Shown piece after piece: positions 7,384-16,946 of a stretch of 64,000 nucleotides of DNA. The DNA is from Flavonifractor sp. An10 (GTDB lineage Bacteria; Bacillota; Clostridia; Oscillospirales; Oscillospiraceae). Below the pieces are notes generated by a model. The model ran no database searches. It was not told where the DNA came from and saw only the letters and a list, made by a program, of their open reading frames with translations. The stretch lies in contig NZ_NFMB01000002.1 of assembly GCF_002161215.1 (NCBI RefSeq), forward strand, positions 310,001 to 374,000, in the 5' to 3' direction. Both the position numbers and the translations under genes were made by a program. The stretch's first letter is position 1. Each line of letters begins with the position of its first letter.

Positions 7384-8625
7384 TCAGCCCTCCCACTTCT
7401 TAAACAGCACGCAGGCGTTGTGGCCGCCGAAGCCCAGGGAGTTGGACAGGGCGTATTCCACCTGCTGCTCCCGGCCCTGGTTGGGGATGTAATCCAGGTC
7501 GCAGGCCGGGTCGGGCACCTGGTAGTTGATGGTGGCGGGCAGGAAGCCGTCCCGCAGGCCCAGGGCGGTGAAAATGGCCTCCACCGCGCCGGCGGCCCCC
7601 AGCATGTGGCCGGTCATGGACTTGGTGGAGCTGACGGCCAGGCGGTGGGCATGCTCGCCGAACACGGTCTTGATGGCCGCGGTCTCGCCGGAGTCGTTGA
7701 GGGGGGTGGAGGTGCCGTGGGCGTTGATGTAGCCCACCTGCTCCGGAGACACCCCCGCATCGGACAGGGCCTGGGCCATGGCCCGGGCGCCGCCCTCCCC
7801 GTTGGGGGCGGGGGCGGTGATGTGGTAGGCGTCGCAGGTGGCGCCGTAGCCCACCACCTCGGCGTACACCTTGGCTCCCCGGGCCATGGCGTGCTCGTAC
7901 TCCTCCAGCATCAGGATGCCGGCGCCCTCGCCCATGACGAAGCCGTTGCGCTCGGCGTCGAAGGGGATGGACGCCCGGTTGGGATCGTCCCCCACGTGGA
8001 GGGCCCGCATGGTGGTGAAGCCGCCCATGGACAGGGGGGTCACCGCCGCCTCGGCGCCGCCGCAGAGCATGACCTCGGCGTAGCCGTCCCGGATGTGGCG
8101 GAAGGCGTCGCCCACCGCGTTGGAGCCGCCGGCGCAGGCGGTCACCGGGCAGGTGCACATGCCCTGGAAGCCGGAGAGGATGGCGATATAGCCCGCGCCC
8201 ATGTTGGCGATGGTGGTGGGGATATAGAAGGGAGAGGCCCGGTCGTAGCCCTTCTCCGAGCAGCGCAGGGTCTCGCTCTCGGCCATCTCGATGCCGCCCA
8301 CGCCGCTGGACACGATGACGCCGCAGCGGGTGAGATCCTCCTGCTCACGGTTCAGGCCGCTGTCGGCCAGGCACTCCTTGGCGGCGGTCATGGCCAGCTG
8401 GATGTAGCGGCTCATGTGGCGCACGTCCTTCTTGTCCAGCACGGTGGTGGGATCCCAGTCCTTCACCTCGGCGGCCAGATGCACCTTCTGGGCGGAGCAG
8501 TCGTAGTGGGTGATGGGGCCGATGCCGCATACCCCGTCTTTGACGGCCTGCCAGGTATCGTCAGCGTTGTGGCCCAGGGGGGTGATGGCCCCCAGGCCGG
8601 TTATCAGCACTCTGCGTTTTTCCAT
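7384..8625 (-). CDS. fabF: 3-oxoacyl-ACP synthase II FabF
   Basis: 413 residues from ATG 8623-8625 with AGGAG upstream; the longer frame adds only repeat-derived residues. Thiolase fold with catalytic Cys164 in CPVTACAGGSNAVGDAF, His in INAHGTSTPLND and His in STKSMTGHMLGAAGAVEA. It condenses malonyl-ACP with acyl-ACP to elongate the chain. It is separated from fabG by a 680-nt repeat-rich interval although both lie on one strand. Confidence 0.96.
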   Translation of the reverse strand: MEKRRVLITGLGAITPLGHNADDTWQAVKDGVCGIGPITHYDCSAQKVHLAAEVKDWDPTTVLDKKDVRHMSRYIQLAMTAAKECLADSGLNREQEDLTRCGVIVSSGVGGIEMAESETLRCSEKGYDRASPFYIPTTIANMGAGYIAILSGFQGMCTCPVTACAGGSNAVGDAFRHIRDGYAEVMLCGGAEAAVTPLSMGGFTTMRALHVGDDPNRASIPFDAERNGFVMGEGAGILMLEEYEHAMARGAKVYAEVVGYGATCDAYHITAPAPNGEGGARAMAQALSDAGVSPEQVGYINAHGTSTPLNDSGETAAIKTVFGEHAHRLAVSSTKSMTGHMLGAAGAVEAIFTALGLRDGFLPATINYQVPDPACDLDYIPNQGREQQVEYALSNSLGFGGHNACVLFKKWEG

Positions 8626-8654
8626 ATTACTTGTTGCTCCTCCTTGTCGAGCGG

Positions 8655-8728
8655 CGGCCGCCATGTATGGCGGCCCTACAAGAAACCAAGATTGTATCCG
8701 TTTGTAGGGCGGCCATATATGGCCGCCG
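8655..8728. repeat. palindromic mini-element between fabG and fabF
   Basis: Two 27-nt arms, 8655-8681 and 8702-8728, are inverted copies with three mismatches. They carry GGCGGCCCTACAA and TTGTAGGGCGGCC and enclose a 20-nt AT-richer centre. It encodes nothing and resembles the small GC-rich palindromic (REP/MITE-like) elements common between genes of gut Oscillospiraceae. Family assignment is inference. Confidence 0.65.
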
Positions 8729-8759
8729 GGTGCGGTTCAATGCCGCGGGGACACACGCC

Positions 8760-9170
8760 CGACGGCTCGCCGCTTCTCGCTGTCACGGCTTGCCTGCTCG
8801 CGACGCCCGGCTTCCCTCCGTCTCGGGCTGGTCTGCGGGCCGCCCTGCGGCCCTGCGCTCGCCCTCGCTCCGATCCATCCGGGCTGCTCCCGACGGCTCG
8901 CCGCTTCTCGCTGTCACGGCTTGCCTGCTCGCGACGCCCGGCTTCCCTCCGTCTCGGGCTGGTCTGCGGGCCGCCCTGCGGCCCTGCGCTCGCCCTCGCT
9001 CCGATCCATCCGGGCTGCTCCCGACGGCTCGCCGCTTCTCGCTGTCACGGCTTGCCTGCTCGCGACGCCCGGCTTCCCTCCGTCTCGGGCTGGTCTGCGG
9101 GCCGCCCTGCGGCCCTGCGCTCGCCCTCGCTCCGGTCCATCCGGGCTGCTCCCGACGGCTCGCCGCTTCC
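8760..9170. repeat. 131-bp tandem repeat, three full copies plus a partial copy
   Basis: Copies begin with CGACGGCTCGCCGCTTC at 8760, 8891, 9022 and (partial) 9153, exactly 131 bp apart. The copies are almost identical; one visible change is GATCCATC to GGTCCATC in the third. As 131 is not a multiple of three, each copy is read in a new frame, and the open frames seen across it are not conserved proteins. No spacers separate the copies, so it is not CRISPR. It sits inside the fatty acid operon between fabG and fabF. Confidence 0.85.
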
Positions 9171-9300
9171 AGGTGTCATGCTTCGCGCCCTCCGCGACGG
9201 GCAACTGCTCACCGCTCCGCGAAAAACACCTCGCGCCTGTGGCGCGACTGCTTTTTCGTCTGCGCGGCTCGCTGTTGCCCTGCTCCCGGGCGCTCCGCAC
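9171..9300 (-). repeat. dispersed intergenic repeat, copy 1
   Basis: This ~130-nt stretch immediately after the fabG stop is a diverged copy of 57,306-57,440. Shared blocks include CGCGCCCTCCGCGACGG, CTGCTCACCGCTCCGCGAAA, AACTGCTTTTTCGTCTGCGC-like and CTGCTCCCGGGCGCTC. Relative to transcription both copies lie in the same sense and directly follow a stop codon. It merges into the 131-bp tandem units, with which it shares the GAAGCGGCGAGCCGTCG end. Confidence 0.75.
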
Positions 9301-9306
9301 TTCTCC

Positions 9307-10050
9307 CTACATCCCCATTCCTCCGTCCACAGAAAGCACCTGGCCGGTGATATAGGCGGCCTCGTCGGAGGCCAGGAAGGCCACGGCGGCGGCCACGTCC
9401 TCCGGGGTGCCGGGGCGGCCCGCCGGGATGGCGGACAGCATGGCCTCCCGGGCGGCCTCCGGCAGGGCGGCGGTCATATCGGTGGCGATATAGCCGGGGG
9501 CCACCGCGTTGACGGTGATGCCCCGCCCGCCCAGCTCCTTGGCCAGGGACTTGGTCATGCCGATGACGCCCGCCTTGCTGGCGCAGTAGTTGATCTGGCC
9601 CGGGTTGCCCCGCAGGGCCACCACGGAGCTGAGGTTGATGATGCGGCCGTACTTGGCCTTCATCATGGGCCGGGCGGCGGCCTTCATGCACAGGAAGGTG
9701 CCCTTCAGGTTGGTCTCAATGACCGCGTCGAAGTCCTCCTCCTTGAGCATCATGGCCAGGTTGTCACGGGTGATGCCCGCGTTGTTGACCAGGATGTGCA
9801 GGCCCCCCAGCTCCTTGACGACGGTGTCGATCAGGGCCTTGACGGCGGCGGGGTCGGCCACGCTGCCCTGGACGGCCCGGGCCTGCACGCCCAGGGCCTC
9901 CAGCTCCTTCAAAGTCTCCTCCGCGGCGGCGGTGTTGCCCGCGTAGGAGAACACCACGTTGGCGCCCCGGCGGGCCAGCTCCAGGCAGATGGCCCTGCCG
10001 ATGCCCCGGCTTCCGCCGGTGACCACGGCGGTCTTTCCAGTAAAGCTCAT
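9307..10050 (-). CDS. fabG: 3-oxoacyl-ACP reductase FabG
   Basis: 247 residues, short-chain dehydrogenase. It shows the NADPH site TGGSRGIGRAI near residues 11-21, NNAGITRDN, the catalytic Ser in INLSSVVALRGN, and YCASKAG with Tyr and Lys. C-terminus ends QVLSVDGGMGM as in FabG. It reduces 3-oxoacyl-ACP. The start lies 4 nt after the fabD stop, so the two are coupled. Confidence 0.95.
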   Translation of the reverse strand: MSFTGKTAVVTGGSRGIGRAICLELARRGANVVFSYAGNTAAAEETLKELEALGVQARAVQGSVADPAAVKALIDTVVKELGGLHILVNNAGITRDNLAMMLKEEDFDAVIETNLKGTFLCMKAAARPMMKAKYGRIINLSSVVALRGNPGQINYCASKAGVIGMTKSLAKELGGRGITVNAVAPGYIATDMTAALPEAAREAMLSAIPAGRPGTPEDVAAAVAFLASDEAAYITGQVLSVDGGMGM

Positions 10051-10054
10051 AGCG

Positions 10055-10981
10055 TTATCCTTTCAGCGCGGCGGAGAGGGCGTCCACGTCGGCGCAGGTC
10101 TCCACGGCATAGGTCTTGATGGCGGGGGCGGTCTTTTTCACAAAGCCGCTGAGGGCCTTGCCCGGGCCGATCTCCACGATGGTGTCCACGCCCAGCTCGG
10201 CCAGGCGGCGGATGGTGTCCTCCATGTAGACGGAGGACTGCACCTGCTTCTCCAGCAGGGCGGGGATGGTGTCGCCGGGGCCCATCTCACGGCCCAGGCA
10301 GTTGAACAGCACGGGGATGCGCATCTCCCCGAAGGTAATCTCCTTAAACTTCTCCCGCAGGGCGTCGCCGGCGGGGGAGAGGAGGGAGGTGTGGAAGGGC
10401 CCGCTGACCTTCAGGGGCATGCACCGCCTGGCGCCCAGCTCCTTGGCGATCCCGGCGGCCTTGTCCACAGCGGCCTGCTCGCCGCCGATGACCAGCTGGC
10501 CGGGGCAGTTGTAGTTGGCGATCTCCACCACGCCCGCGTCGGCGGCCTGCCGGCACGCCTGCTGCAGCTTCTCCCGATCCAGGCCCAGCACGGCGGTCAT
10601 GCCGCAGGGGCGGCCGGCGGCGGCAGAGGCCATGGCCCGGCCCCGGAAGGCGGCCAGGGAGACAGCCTGCCCGGCGGTGAACACCCCGGCGCACTGGAGG
10701 GCGGAGTACTCGCCCAGGGACAGGCCCGCGGCGTAGGCCGGGGTGATGCCCTTTTCGGCCAGGATGGCGGTCATGCCGGCGGCGAAGGCCACCATGCAGG
10801 GCTGGGTGTACTCGGTCTGGTTCAGCACCCCGTTGGGGTCGGAGAACATGGTGGTTTTCAGATCAAAGTCCACGTCGGCGGAGTCCACCACGGCCCGGAA
10901 GGCGGGGTAGGCCTCATAGAGGTCGGCCCCCATGCCGGGGTGCTGGGTGCCCTGACCGGCGTACAGAAATGCCAGGCTCAT
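10055..10981 (-). CDS. fabD: malonyl-CoA:ACP transacylase FabD
   Basis: 308 residues. N-terminus LAFLYAGQGTQHPGMGADLY is the classical FabD opening. The nucleophile elbow reads YAAGLSLGEYSALQCAGVF with Ser88; the usual GHSLGE has Leu in place of His here. Later GPFHTSLLSPAG holds the catalytic His. It loads malonyl groups on ACP. Its start overlaps the fabK stop by a few nt. Confidence 0.94.
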   Translation of the reverse strand: MSLAFLYAGQGTQHPGMGADLYEAYPAFRAVVDSADVDFDLKTTMFSDPNGVLNQTEYTQPCMVAFAAGMTAILAEKGITPAYAAGLSLGEYSALQCAGVFTAGQAVSLAAFRGRAMASAAAGRPCGMTAVLGLDREKLQQACRQAADAGVVEIANYNCPGQLVIGGEQAAVDKAAGIAKELGARRCMPLKVSGPFHTSLLSPAGDALREKFKEITFGEMRIPVLFNCLGREMGPGDTIPALLEKQVQSSVYMEDTIRRLAELGVDTIVEIGPGKALSGFVKKTAPAIKTYAVETCADVDALSAALKG

Positions 10982-11904
10982 TCGCTCAGCTCCTTCCGCA
11001 CCTGCTCGTAGCCGGCCATCAGCTCCTCAAAGATCTGCCGCAGGGGCCTGATGGCGTGAACCATGCCGGCCACCTGGCCGGCCATGAAGCTGCCGGTGTC
11101 CACGTCGCCGTCGAACACCGCCCGGCGGAGGGAGCCCAGAGTCAGCTTCTCCATCTCCTCCAGGGGCAGATTCTGCTTCTCCATGCGCAGGTACTCCCGG
11201 GCCATCTTGTTCTTCAGCACCCGGACGGGGGCGCCGCCGGAGCGGCCGGTGACCACGGTGTCGTTGGCCCCCGCCTTGAGGACGGCCCCCTTGTAGTTGT
11301 CGTGAATGGGGCACTCCTCACTGGCCAGCAGGACGGTGCCCACCTGCACGCCGCAGGCCCCCAGGGCAAAGGCGGCGCACAACTGACGGCCGTCGGCGAT
11401 GCCGCCGGCGGCGATGACGGGGACGCTCACCGCGTCCGCCACCTGGGGCACCAGGGCCATGGTGGTCATCTCGCCCACATGGCCGCCGCTCTCGGTGCCC
11501 TCGGCGATCACGCCGTCAATGCCGTAGCGCTCCAGCCGCTTGGCCAGCACGGGGGCGGCCACCACGGGGAACACCTTGATGCCCGCCTCTTTCCAGGCGG
11601 GGACGTACTTGCCCGGGTTGCCGGCGCCGGTGGTGACCACCTGCACGCCCTCCTCCACCACCACCTTGGCCAGCTCGTCGATGTGGGGGTTCATCAGCAT
11701 CAGGTTGACGCCGAAGGGCTTGTCGGTGGCGGCCTTGGCGTCCCGGATCTCGGCCCGCAGGGCCTCGGCGTCCAGGCCGCCGCCGGCCACCAGGCCCAGG
11801 GCGCCGGCGTTGGACACGGCGGCGGCGAACTTGCCGGTGGCGATGTTGGCCATGCCGCCCTGGATAATGGGGAACTCAATCCCCAGAAGCTCGTTTAATT
11901 TCAT
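10978..11904 (-). CDS. fabK: enoyl-ACP reductase II FabK
   Basis: 308 residues of the nitronate monooxygenase/FabK TIM-barrel family. It shows the FMN-binding opening EFPIIQGGMANIATGKFAAA, GVNLMLMNPHIDELA, and AEGTESGGHVGEMTTMALVP with the conserved His, plus VIAAGGIADGRQL. FabK is the flavin- and NADH-dependent enoyl reductase found in triclosan-resistant Firmicutes in place of FabI. No FabI is seen here. Upstream lies a 218-nt gap filled by a structured repeat. Confidence 0.93.
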   Translation of the reverse strand: MKLNELLGIEFPIIQGGMANIATGKFAAAVSNAGALGLVAGGGLDAEALRAEIRDAKAATDKPFGVNLMLMNPHIDELAKVVVEEGVQVVTTGAGNPGKYVPAWKEAGIKVFPVVAAPVLAKRLERYGIDGVIAEGTESGGHVGEMTTMALVPQVADAVSVPVIAAGGIADGRQLCAAFALGACGVQVGTVLLASEECPIHDNYKGAVLKAGANDTVVTGRSGGAPVRVLKNKMAREYLRMEKQNLPLEEMEKLTLGSLRRAVFDGDVDTGSFMAGQVAGMVHAIRPLRQIFEELMAGYEQVRKELSE

Positions 11905-11923
11905 AGATACTCCTTATGAAATG

Positions 11924-12120
11924 ACTCCACGAGAAAGCCTCGCAGAGTTTCCCCGCCCGCAGGCGGGGAAATAAAATGAAATCCGTTTTCGGCCGCGACA
12001 TGCGCGTGGACGAAAACACTTCTCAGCCCGCAAGTGTGAGTTTTATCCGGCTTCGCCGGATAAAACTTGCGCGCGGGGGGCTGCATCTCCCTCCAACAAG
12101 CGGCTCTGCCGCTTGTTGGA
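11924..12120 (-). repeat. structured intergenic element, copy B (in the fabH-fabK gap)
   Basis: Read on the minus strand it carries, in order: a hairpin of AACAAGCGGC/GCCGCTTGTT at 12,096-12,120, a 13+3+13 hairpin with GGC-GAA-GCC tip (12,039-12,067), TGAGAAGTG (12,015-12,024), a GTTTTCG/CGAAAAC stem (11,985-12,017), a TTTCCCCGCC/GGCGGGGAAA hairpin (11,949-11,972) and the conserved ACTCTGCGAGGCTTTC. The same order of conserved words and hairpins recurs at 50,884-51,211 with different stem sequences. No gene is present in this gap. Confidence 0.75.
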
Positions 12121-12122
12121 AG

Positions 12123-13073
12123 CTACGCCAGTTCCAGCAGCGCCCCCGCCCAGGTCAGGCCGCCGCCGAAGCCCACGCACAGGGCCCGCTGGCCGGAGCG
12201 CAGCTCCCCGCCGGTGATCAACTCGTCCAGCAGCAGGGGGACGCTGGCGGCGGAGGTGTTGCCGGTGTGCTCGATGTTGCCGGTGCACTTGGCCGGGTCG
12301 ATGCCCAGCTTTTTGACGGCAAAGTCGATGATGCGCTGGTTGGCCTGGTGGAAGACGAACCGATCCACATCCTCCAGCCCCAGGCCGGCCTTGGAGAGCA
12401 CCTCCCTGGCACAGCGGGGCACGGCCTCCACCGCGAAGCGGAACACGGGCTGGCCGTCCATGTGGATGTAGGAGGGGCGGTCGGAGTGGACGCCGGGGGC
12501 GTAGAGCACCTCGTCGTTGCCCCGGCAGCCCAGCACGGCGTGGAGGGATGGGTAGCCGGCCCGCCACTCCACCACGGCGGCGCCTACGCCGTCGCCGAAG
12601 AGCACGCAGGTGCCCCGGTCGGAGAAGTCGGTGATCCGGCTGAGCACCTCGGCCCCCAGCACCAGACCGTACTTCCGGGGCGCGGCGGCCAGGAGGCACT
12701 CGGCGGTGTGGAGGGCATAGACAAAGCCGGAGCAGGCGGCGTTCAGATCAAAGCACACCGTGTCCTCCGACAGGCCCAGCTCCCTCTGGAGCAGGCAGGC
12801 GGCGGCGGGGGTCAGGTAGTCGGGGGTGAGGGTGGCCACGATGCACACCCCAACCTCCTCCGGCTTCACGCCAGAGCGCTCCAGGGCCTGCCGGGCGGCG
12901 GCCAGGCAGAGGGAGGTATGGCTCTCTCCCTCCGCGCAGTAGCGGCGGGAGCGGATGCCGGTGCGGGTGGAGATCCACTCGTCGTTGGTGTCCACGATTT
13001 TGGCAAGATCGTCGTTGGTGACCACCTTGCTCGGCACGGCGGAGCCGGTGCCCAGGAGTTTGATTCCGCTCAT
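12123..13073 (-). CDS. fabH: 3-oxoacyl-ACP synthase III FabH
   Basis: 316 residues. Catalytic Cys114 in NAACSGFVYAL, His242 in VFHQANQRII, Asn272 in EHTGNTSAASVPLLLDE; Trp33 of NDEWISTRTGI lines the CoA site. It starts fatty acid synthesis by condensing an acyl-CoA with malonyl-ACP. Start ATG 13071-13073 overlaps the accA stop. C-terminus GFGGGLTWAGALLE is the standard FabH end. Confidence 0.96.
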   Translation of the reverse strand: MSGIKLLGTGSAVPSKVVTNDDLAKIVDTNDEWISTRTGIRSRRYCAEGESHTSLCLAAARQALERSGVKPEEVGVCIVATLTPDYLTPAAACLLQRELGLSEDTVCFDLNAACSGFVYALHTAECLLAAAPRKYGLVLGAEVLSRITDFSDRGTCVLFGDGVGAAVVEWRAGYPSLHAVLGCRGNDEVLYAPGVHSDRPSYIHMDGQPVFRFAVEAVPRCAREVLSKAGLGLEDVDRFVFHQANQRIIDFAVKKLGIDPAKCTGNIEHTGNTSAASVPLLLDELITGGELRSGQRALCVGFGGGLTWAGALLELA

Positions 13074-13891
13074 GTGCGCTCCTTTCTCAGGGCCTTGGCG
13101 CCCATGGCCCGGAATTTCTTATACCGCCCGGCGGCCAGGGCCGCGCCGCTGAGCTTGCTCAGGGAGTTGAGCTCCCGCGCCAGGACGGTGTCCAGGGTCT
13201 TGTACAGAGTCTCTGGGTCGGTGTGGGCCCCGCCCGCGGGCTCGGGGATCACCTTGTCGACCACCTCCAGCTCCAGCAGGTCGGCGGCGGTGAGCTTCAT
13301 CACCTCGCAGGCCTCCTCGCTGCGGGAGGAGTCCTTCCACAGGATGGCGGCGAAGCCCTCGGGGGAGAGGACGGAGTACACCGCGTTCTCCAGCATGAGC
13401 ACCCGGTTGCCCACGCCCAAGGCCAGGGCGCCGCCGCTGCCCCCCTCTCCGGTGACCACGGAGATCACCGGCACGGTGAGGCTGCTGGACAGGGCCAGGG
13501 TGTGGGCGATGGCGTCCCCCTGGCCCCTGGCCTCGGCCTCCAGGCCGGGGTAGGCTCCGGGGGTGTCGATGAAGGTGATGATGGGGCGGTGGAACTTCTC
13601 GGCCTGGAGCATGAGCCGCTGGGCCTTGCGGTAGCCCTCGGGGGAGGGCATGCCGAAGTGGAAGGCCAGGTTCTGCTCCAGGGAGCGGCCCTTCCGGTGG
13701 CCGATGACGGTCACCGGCTTGCCGTGGAACAGGGCGATGCCGCCCAGGATGCTGCCGTCCTCGGCGCACAGGCGGTCGCCCCGCTGCTCGAAGAAGTCGG
13801 TGAACAGGTGCTCGATGAACTCCGCCGTGCCGGGGCGCTCCGGGTGGCGGGCCAGGGCCACCCGCTGGGCGGCCGTCAGCTCATTTGCCAT
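13070..13891 (-). CDS. accA: acetyl-CoA carboxylase carboxyltransferase subunit alpha
   Basis: 273 residues with the crotonase-type AccA core: FTDFFEQRGDRLCAEDGSIL, HRKGRSLEQNLAFHFGMPSP, EGYRKAQRLM, FIDTPGAYPGLEAEARGQGD and TGEGGSGGALALGVGNRVLM. With AccD it forms the carboxyltransferase that makes malonyl-CoA. It is shorter than the ~315-residue enterobacterial AccA at the N-terminus, as is usual in Clostridia. The start overlaps accD by 11 nt. Confidence 0.95.
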   Translation of the reverse strand: MANELTAAQRVALARHPERPGTAEFIEHLFTDFFEQRGDRLCAEDGSILGGIALFHGKPVTVIGHRKGRSLEQNLAFHFGMPSPEGYRKAQRLMLQAEKFHRPIITFIDTPGAYPGLEAEARGQGDAIAHTLALSSSLTVPVISVVTGEGGSGGALALGVGNRVLMLENAVYSVLSPEGFAAILWKDSSRSEEACEVMKLTAADLLELEVVDKVIPEPAGGAHTDPETLYKTLDTVLARELNSLSKLSGAALAAGRYKKFRAMGAKALRKERT

Positions 13892-14743
13892 GCTCGTCGC
13901 CCCCCTTTCCGTGGAGCTTCAGAATCTGCAAGAGGGTGGTGCGCAGCTGGGGCCGGGGGACGATGGCGTCCAGGAAGCCGTGCTCCAGCAGGTACTCGGC
14001 GGTCTGGAAGCCCTCGGGCAGCTTCTCGCCGATGGTCTGCTCGATCACCCGGGGGCCGGCGAAGCCGATGAGGGCCCCCGGCTCGGACAGGATGATGTCC
14101 CCCAGGCTGGCGAAGCTGGCGGTGACGCCGCCGGTGGTGGGGTGGGTAAAGACCGAGATATACAGCCCGCCCCTCTGGGAGAACCGCTCCAGGGCGGCGG
14201 AGGTCTTGGCCATCTGCATCAGGGAGAGGATGCCCTCCTGCATCCGGGCCCCGCCGCTGGCGGAGAAGAGGATCAGGGGCAGCCTGTACTTGTCGGCGAA
14301 CTCCACCAGCCGGGTGACCTTCTCCCCCAGGGCGGCGGACATGCTGCCCATGAAGAAGCGGCTGTCGATGGCGCCCACGGCCACCCGCTGGCCGCCCATG
14401 CGGCCGGTGGCGGTGACCACGCCCTCGTTCATGCCGGTGCGGCGGCGGGCCTGATCCAGCTTGGCCTCATAGCCGGGGAAATCCAGGGGGTCGTTGGAGG
14501 CCAGGCCGGCGTCCAGCTCCCGGAAGGTGCCCTTGTCCAGGATCAGGCTCAGCCGGTAGTAGGCGCCCACGGGATAGTGATGGCCGCACAGGGGGCATAC
14601 ATAGCGGTTGGCCACCAGCTCCCGCCGGGGCACCGCCCTGGAGCAGGCCGGGCAGGTCTCCTCGGTCTGGGCCGGTGCGGGGGAGGAGCCCCGCAGGGCC
14701 TTCAGGGACAGCAGCTTCTGCCGCCGCTGGGCGAATACGCTGC

Positions 14744-14747
<4 letters not shown>
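13881..14747 (-). CDS. accD: acetyl-CoA carboxylase carboxyltransferase subunit beta
   Basis: 288 residues. Zinc ribbon cysteines C32, C35, C51 and C54 (TCPACSR... VCPLCGHHY). Carboxyltransferase core: [80 protein letters not shown]. Partner of AccA. It overlaps accC by 4 nt (ATGA). Confidence 0.96.
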
Positions 14748-16126
<1,379 letters not shown>

Positions 16127-16130
16127 GGGC

Positions 16131-16562
16131 TCACCCTTCCCGGTAGCGGATCAGCGGCTCCCCGAAGGACACCAGGGCTCCGTCCTGCTGGAGCACGGCC
16201 TCGATGACGCAGTCGCAGGGGGCCTGCACCTCGTTCATCATCTTCATGGCCTCCATCAGGCACACGGTCTGCCCCTTCTTTACGTGGTCGCCCACCTGCA
16301 CATAGGGAGCGGCGTCGGGGGCGGAGGCGGCGTAGAAGGTGCCCACCAGGGGGGCGGTGATGAACAGGCCCTCGGGCTCCGCCGCCGGGGCGGGGGCGGC
16401 GGCAGGCGCGGCGGCCTGGGCCGCGGGGGCGGCGTAAACCGGGGCGGCGGCCCCGCCGCCCTTGCCCAGCTCCAGGGAGAAGTCCTTGGTGGTCAGCTTG
16501 AAGCTGGTGGCGGCGCTGGCGTCAAACCGGGCCATCAGCTCGAAAATCTCTTGGTTGCTCAT
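16131..16562 (-). CDS. accB: biotin carboxyl carrier protein
   Basis: 143 residues. An N-terminal helix is followed by an Ala/Pro-rich hinge (residues 37-62). The C-terminal biotinyl domain has [15 protein letters not shown] with biotin-lysine K107. It moves carboxyl groups between AccC and AccA/AccD. A hairpin-plus-T-run lies between acpP and this gene, so it is probably expressed by partial readthrough. Confidence 0.95.
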   Translation of the reverse strand: MSNQEIFELMARFDASAATSFKLTTKDFSLELGKGGGAAAPVYAAPAAQAAAPAAAPAPAAEPEGLFITAPLVGTFYAASAPDAAPYVQVGDHVKKGQTVCLMEAMKMMNEVQAPCDCVIEAVLQQDGALVSFGEPLIRYREG

Positions 16563-16577
16563 AGCGGCTCCTTTCGG

Positions 16578-16604
16578 AAAAAAGGCATCGGCAAAAGCCG
16601 ATGC
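16578..16604 (-). terminator. internal terminator between acpP and accB
   Basis: On the minus strand GGCATCGGC / GCCGATGCC with a short T-rich loop is followed by TTTTTTCC. It lies within the acpP-accB gap of an otherwise tight operon and should give extra acpP-only transcript (inference). Confidence 0.75.
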
Positions 16605-16618
16605 CCCGGTTCCTCAAA

Positions 16619-16849
16619 TTACTCAGCGTGATCTTCCAGATACTTGACCAGATCGCCCACGGTCTTCATGTTGGGCAGCTCCTCGTCAGCGATGGTGACA
16701 CCGAACTCCTCCTCCAGGGCCATGGACAGCTCCACGGCGGCCAGGGAATCGGCCTCTAGATCCTCGGCCAGACGGGCCTCGGGGGTCACCTTGTCGGCGT
16801 CGCAGCTCAGGGTCTCCACGATGATCTCTTTAACCTTCTCAAAATCCAT
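16619..16849 (-). CDS. acpP: acyl carrier protein
   Basis: 76 residues, highly acidic. The phosphopantetheine site is LEADSLAAVEL with Ser35 in DSL. First gene of the operon, downstream of a consensus promoter and of the 28-bp palindrome. It carries growing acyl chains for all Fab enzymes encoded below. GAAGGAGAA precedes the start. Confidence 0.97.
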   Translation of the reverse strand: MDFEKVKEIIVETLSCDADKVTPEARLAEDLEADSLAAVELSMALEEEFGVTIADEELPNMKTVGDLVKYLEDHAE

Positions 16850-16879
16850 GATAGATTCTCCTTCAAAAATAGTTCAGAC

Positions 16880-16907
16880 ATTTTACTTAAAAATTTTTAA
16901 GTAAAAT
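16880..16907. promoter_or_regulatory. 28-bp perfect palindrome, candidate operator of the fatty acid operon
   Basis: Arms ATTTTACTTAAAAA and TTTTTAAGTAAAAT are exact inverted copies with no spacer. On the minus strand the palindrome starts 11 nt after the -10 box, so a bound repressor would cover the start of transcription. The MarR gene at the operon's end is the obvious candidate binder (inference). Confidence 0.75.
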
Positions 16908-16918
16908 AACTGAGGGAT

Positions 16919-16946
16919 ATTTTAACAGGAGATTTGGATTTGTCAA
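16919..16946 (-). promoter_or_regulatory. sigma-A promoter of the fatty acid operon
   Basis: Minus strand TTGACA (16941-16946), 16-nt spacer, TAAAAT (16919-16924), ~70 nt before acpP. The ~110 nt between it and the convergent nitroreductase gene hold nothing I can identify. Confidence 0.85.

Noticed and set aside
8760-9170. CRISPR array
   Set aside because: Units are contiguous 131-bp copies with no unique spacers and no cas genes nearby.
8631-9355. Open frames over the 131-bp repeats as a repeat protein
   Set aside because: Period 131 shifts frame at every unit, so no protein repeat is kept; codon pattern is absent.
6901-10119. 1,072-residue plus-strand open frame opposite fabZ, fabF and fabG
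   Set aside because: It is a shadow produced by high GC on the other strand. The minus-strand frames encode recognised Fab enzymes with catalytic motifs; the plus frame is Gly/His/Ala-rich without family features and crosses the tandem repeats.
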